This document shows positions 62,501-64,000 of a stretch of DNA of 64,000 nt, in pieces; position 1 is the stretch's first letter; each line of letters begins with the position of its first letter. The position numbers were made by a program, and so were the translations under genes. The stretch covers positions 558,001 to 622,000 of the forward strand of contig NZ_CP043925.1 of NCBI RefSeq assembly GCF_009914335.1, in the 5' to 3' direction. The notes below the pieces were generated by a model. It was not told the DNA's origin, did not search any database, and was given only the letters and a program-made list of their open reading frames with translations. Source of the DNA: Proteus columbae. GTDB taxonomy: Bacteria; Pseudomonadota; Gammaproteobacteria; Enterobacterales; Enterobacteriaceae.

Positions 62501-62681
62501 GAATAATTATCTAGATGGTGCTGGCGGTGCCGATTTATTATATGGATTAGGGGGAAATGACACACTAGTTTTACGAGAAGGTTATGCTGAAGGGGGGGAG
62601 GGAAATGATAGCTATGTTATATTAAGATCTTCTTTGGAAAAAATTATAATATTCAATTTCAAAAAATTATTAATGAAGTGA
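56561..62681 (+). pseudogene. Main body of the giant RTX toxin: C58 protease-like, pore and RTX regions
   Basis: Open frame from the IS end to a stop at 62681; with the IS-derived ATG at 56523 it reads as 2052 codons. A YopT/peptidase C58-like domain is suggested by LAGLCYGLSLNYLLEI (Cys196), FKDHAIAI (His338) and TLFDSNSE (Asp358), in that order and spacing. A long region (about 400-1400) has no recognised domain. About 1420-1640 resembles the TcdA/TcdB-type pore region, with a hydrophobic stretch at 1560-1603 (GLVTLGVSIAMLAGS, GPIGIVAGAVIALATS). RTX nonapeptides appear from about 1985 (GSEAGDDIIYGN, GAGGADLLYGLGGNDTL, GGEGNDSY). The frame is lost at the A6 run 62638-62643, and the last 14 residues are out-of-frame. 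Very A+T-rich. Lacking its native start, it is probably not expressed as an active toxin. Confidence 0.82.
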
Positions 62682-64000
62682 GTCATATCGAGTCTAGTAT
62701 TGTGCAATTAAACTATCATTTTGATGAAATCGCTGCTATTTCTCGTCAAGGAAAAGATATTATTTTTGATATGAAAGTAAATGATGGAAATGAAAATAAT
62801 GAATTGATTTATCACTCTATAAAATTAAAAAATGTTTATGATGATTCTGTAAATAATACACTTTCACATTGTTATACGTTAATAACTCAAGATGGATTTT
62901 TACTCACTTTGGATGAAAATACTAAAGATAAAATATTATACAAATTTAGTTATTTAGAAAAATATAATAAATCAAAATTAATTATTAAAGATTTTTATAT
63001 TAATGAGATCGAAAATTTAATTGTTACGGCTTTTAACAGTCAGAGTAGAAATATAAAACTATTGCCTGAATTTGAATACAGTGGTTTCTTATCTGGAACA
63101 AATTTACGACTTGGTATTCATGGGAATAACCAAAATAATAATTATTTTGGTATTGATTCTAACTCATACATTAAATTGAGTCAGGGTAATGACAGCTATC
63201 AAATAAAAACATTTTTAACAAAAAATAAGAATGAAAGAGTGAATATTTCACTGTCTGACTATATCGATAAACTAACTGATGATAATGTGAGCCATTTCTT
63301 TTTAACAGATATAAGTGGTTTTGATTTGACATTTAAAAATGGTCTTTTATCTCATCGCTATCTTCCAGATGATTATTTAACGCTATTTTTCGATCCAACG
63401 CTATTAAATAAAATTGTCGATACAAACGTGACTATTCGATTAATAGATAAAGATAATGTTGTTTTTACACTTCCTACAAAAGAGAGCCAACAACATTTAT
63501 TAACACCAATGACGGATCTAAATTTTACTATTAGTGCAGGAAATGATGTGCTTATGATCCCTGAATCACTGACCTTAAATAAAGAGGCATTATCGACTTA
63601 TTCACTTGATTCACCTTACTCTTTGTTAAGATCTATTTTAATGACTCAACAGAAACCACACAATCAATCAATTGAACACTTGCCTATTCTCGAATTAATG
63701 GCAGGTGATGATATCGTCGTTAATCATAATAAATGTAGCTCGGTGATTGATGGCGGAGAGGGAGATGATCATATTGTGGTTAATCACGGACATCATATTT
63801 TAATTGCGGGAGAGGGGAACGATAATCTCAGTGCAGGAGGTGGAAATGATCTTTTGATCTCTGAATCAGGTCTTGATTATTTAAGTGGTGGGAGTGGTAG
63901 TAATATTTATATTGTGAACAAGCGTTATGGTGAAGTCACTGTCTATGATGAAGGCGAAAATAGCCAACTTTTTATTTCAGGATTATCTGAACAAGATGAA
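62645..64000 (+). pseudogene. 3' continuation of the RTX toxin after a frameshift (runs off the window)
   Basis: The frame starting at 62645 is open for 452 codons to the window edge, with no stop. It continues naturally from the preceding gene if one A is added to the A6 run at 62638-62643 (SSLEK then NYNIQFQKIINEVSHIE). It carries further RTX-type repeats: AGNDVLMIPES, AGDDIVVNH, DGGEGDDHIVVNHG, AGEGNDNLSAGGGNDLLI, SGGSGSNIYIVNK. These blocks would bind calcium and fold after type I secretion. The C-terminal secretion signal and any transport genes lie outside the window. Confidence 0.85.

Noticed and set aside
62592..62598. G7 run as the frameshift site in the toxin
   Set aside because: RTX residues on both sides of the G run (AEGGEGNDSY) are in the same frame, so the break is later, at the A6 run.

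Overview
The window reads as chromosome of an enterobacterium of the order Morganellales, most likely Proteus. Three things point there: the A+T-rich coding sequence, the urea-inducible arrangement ureR / ureDABCEFG, and gene blocks that match Escherichia coli in content and order but with Proteus-like rearrangements. The genus is inferred from gene content; no search was run.

Layout. 1-9.1 kb: gltB (minus), then arcB, elbB and mtgA (plus), with the Hfq-dependent sRNA gene arcZ antisense at the arcB 3' end. 9.1-15.5 kb: the AraC-type urea sensor ureR, divergent from a complete nickel urease operon (structural genes ureABC, assembly genes ureD, E, F, G). 15.6-20.5 kb: dolP, diaA, yraN and lpoA (minus), rsmI (plus) and the RNase P RNA gene rnpB. 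20.5-25 kb: yhaK/yhaJ divergent pair, then yqjF, yqjK, yqjE, yqjD and yqjA. 25.5-29.6 kb: sstT, fadH and a DoxX-family gene. 29.7-39.7 kb: an apparently complete TonB-dependent import locus: M16 protease, YddA-type ABC protein, a TonB-dependent receptor with an N-terminal signalling domain, FecR, FecI, and a divergent TonB. It resembles the protease-associated Fus-type systems used to take iron from a host protein. 39.9-49.3 kb: a PemK/MazF-like gene with no clear start, then ettA, slt, trpR, yjjX, gpmB, rob, creA and arcA. 49.9-54.9 kb: the threonine operon thrLABC with a readable attenuator. 55-64 kb: an A+T-rich accessory region with one giant RTX-type toxin gene. It is split by an IS30-family insertion and carries a second break near its RTX repeats. 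The gene runs off the right edge.

How the parts work together. ArcB and ArcA, both present but 40 kb apart, form the redox-responsive phosphorelay, and arcZ links ArcB to sRNA control. UreR plus urease gives urea-induced ammonia production, and GltB (with GltD just outside the left edge) assimilates ammonia. FecI/FecR and the receptor's signalling domain would induce the receptor, protease and ABC genes when substrate binds, with TonB supplying energy. The toxin, rebuilt in silico, combines a YopT-like (C58) cysteine protease, a large-clostridial-toxin-type pore region and calcium-binding RTX repeats. It looks inactivated in this isolate.

The most notable observations are the exact IS30 break (3-bp TAG duplication, reading frame restored on removal), the toxin's domain combination, the regulated Fus-like locus with a hairpin covering the receptor start codon, and the orphan PemK-like gene.
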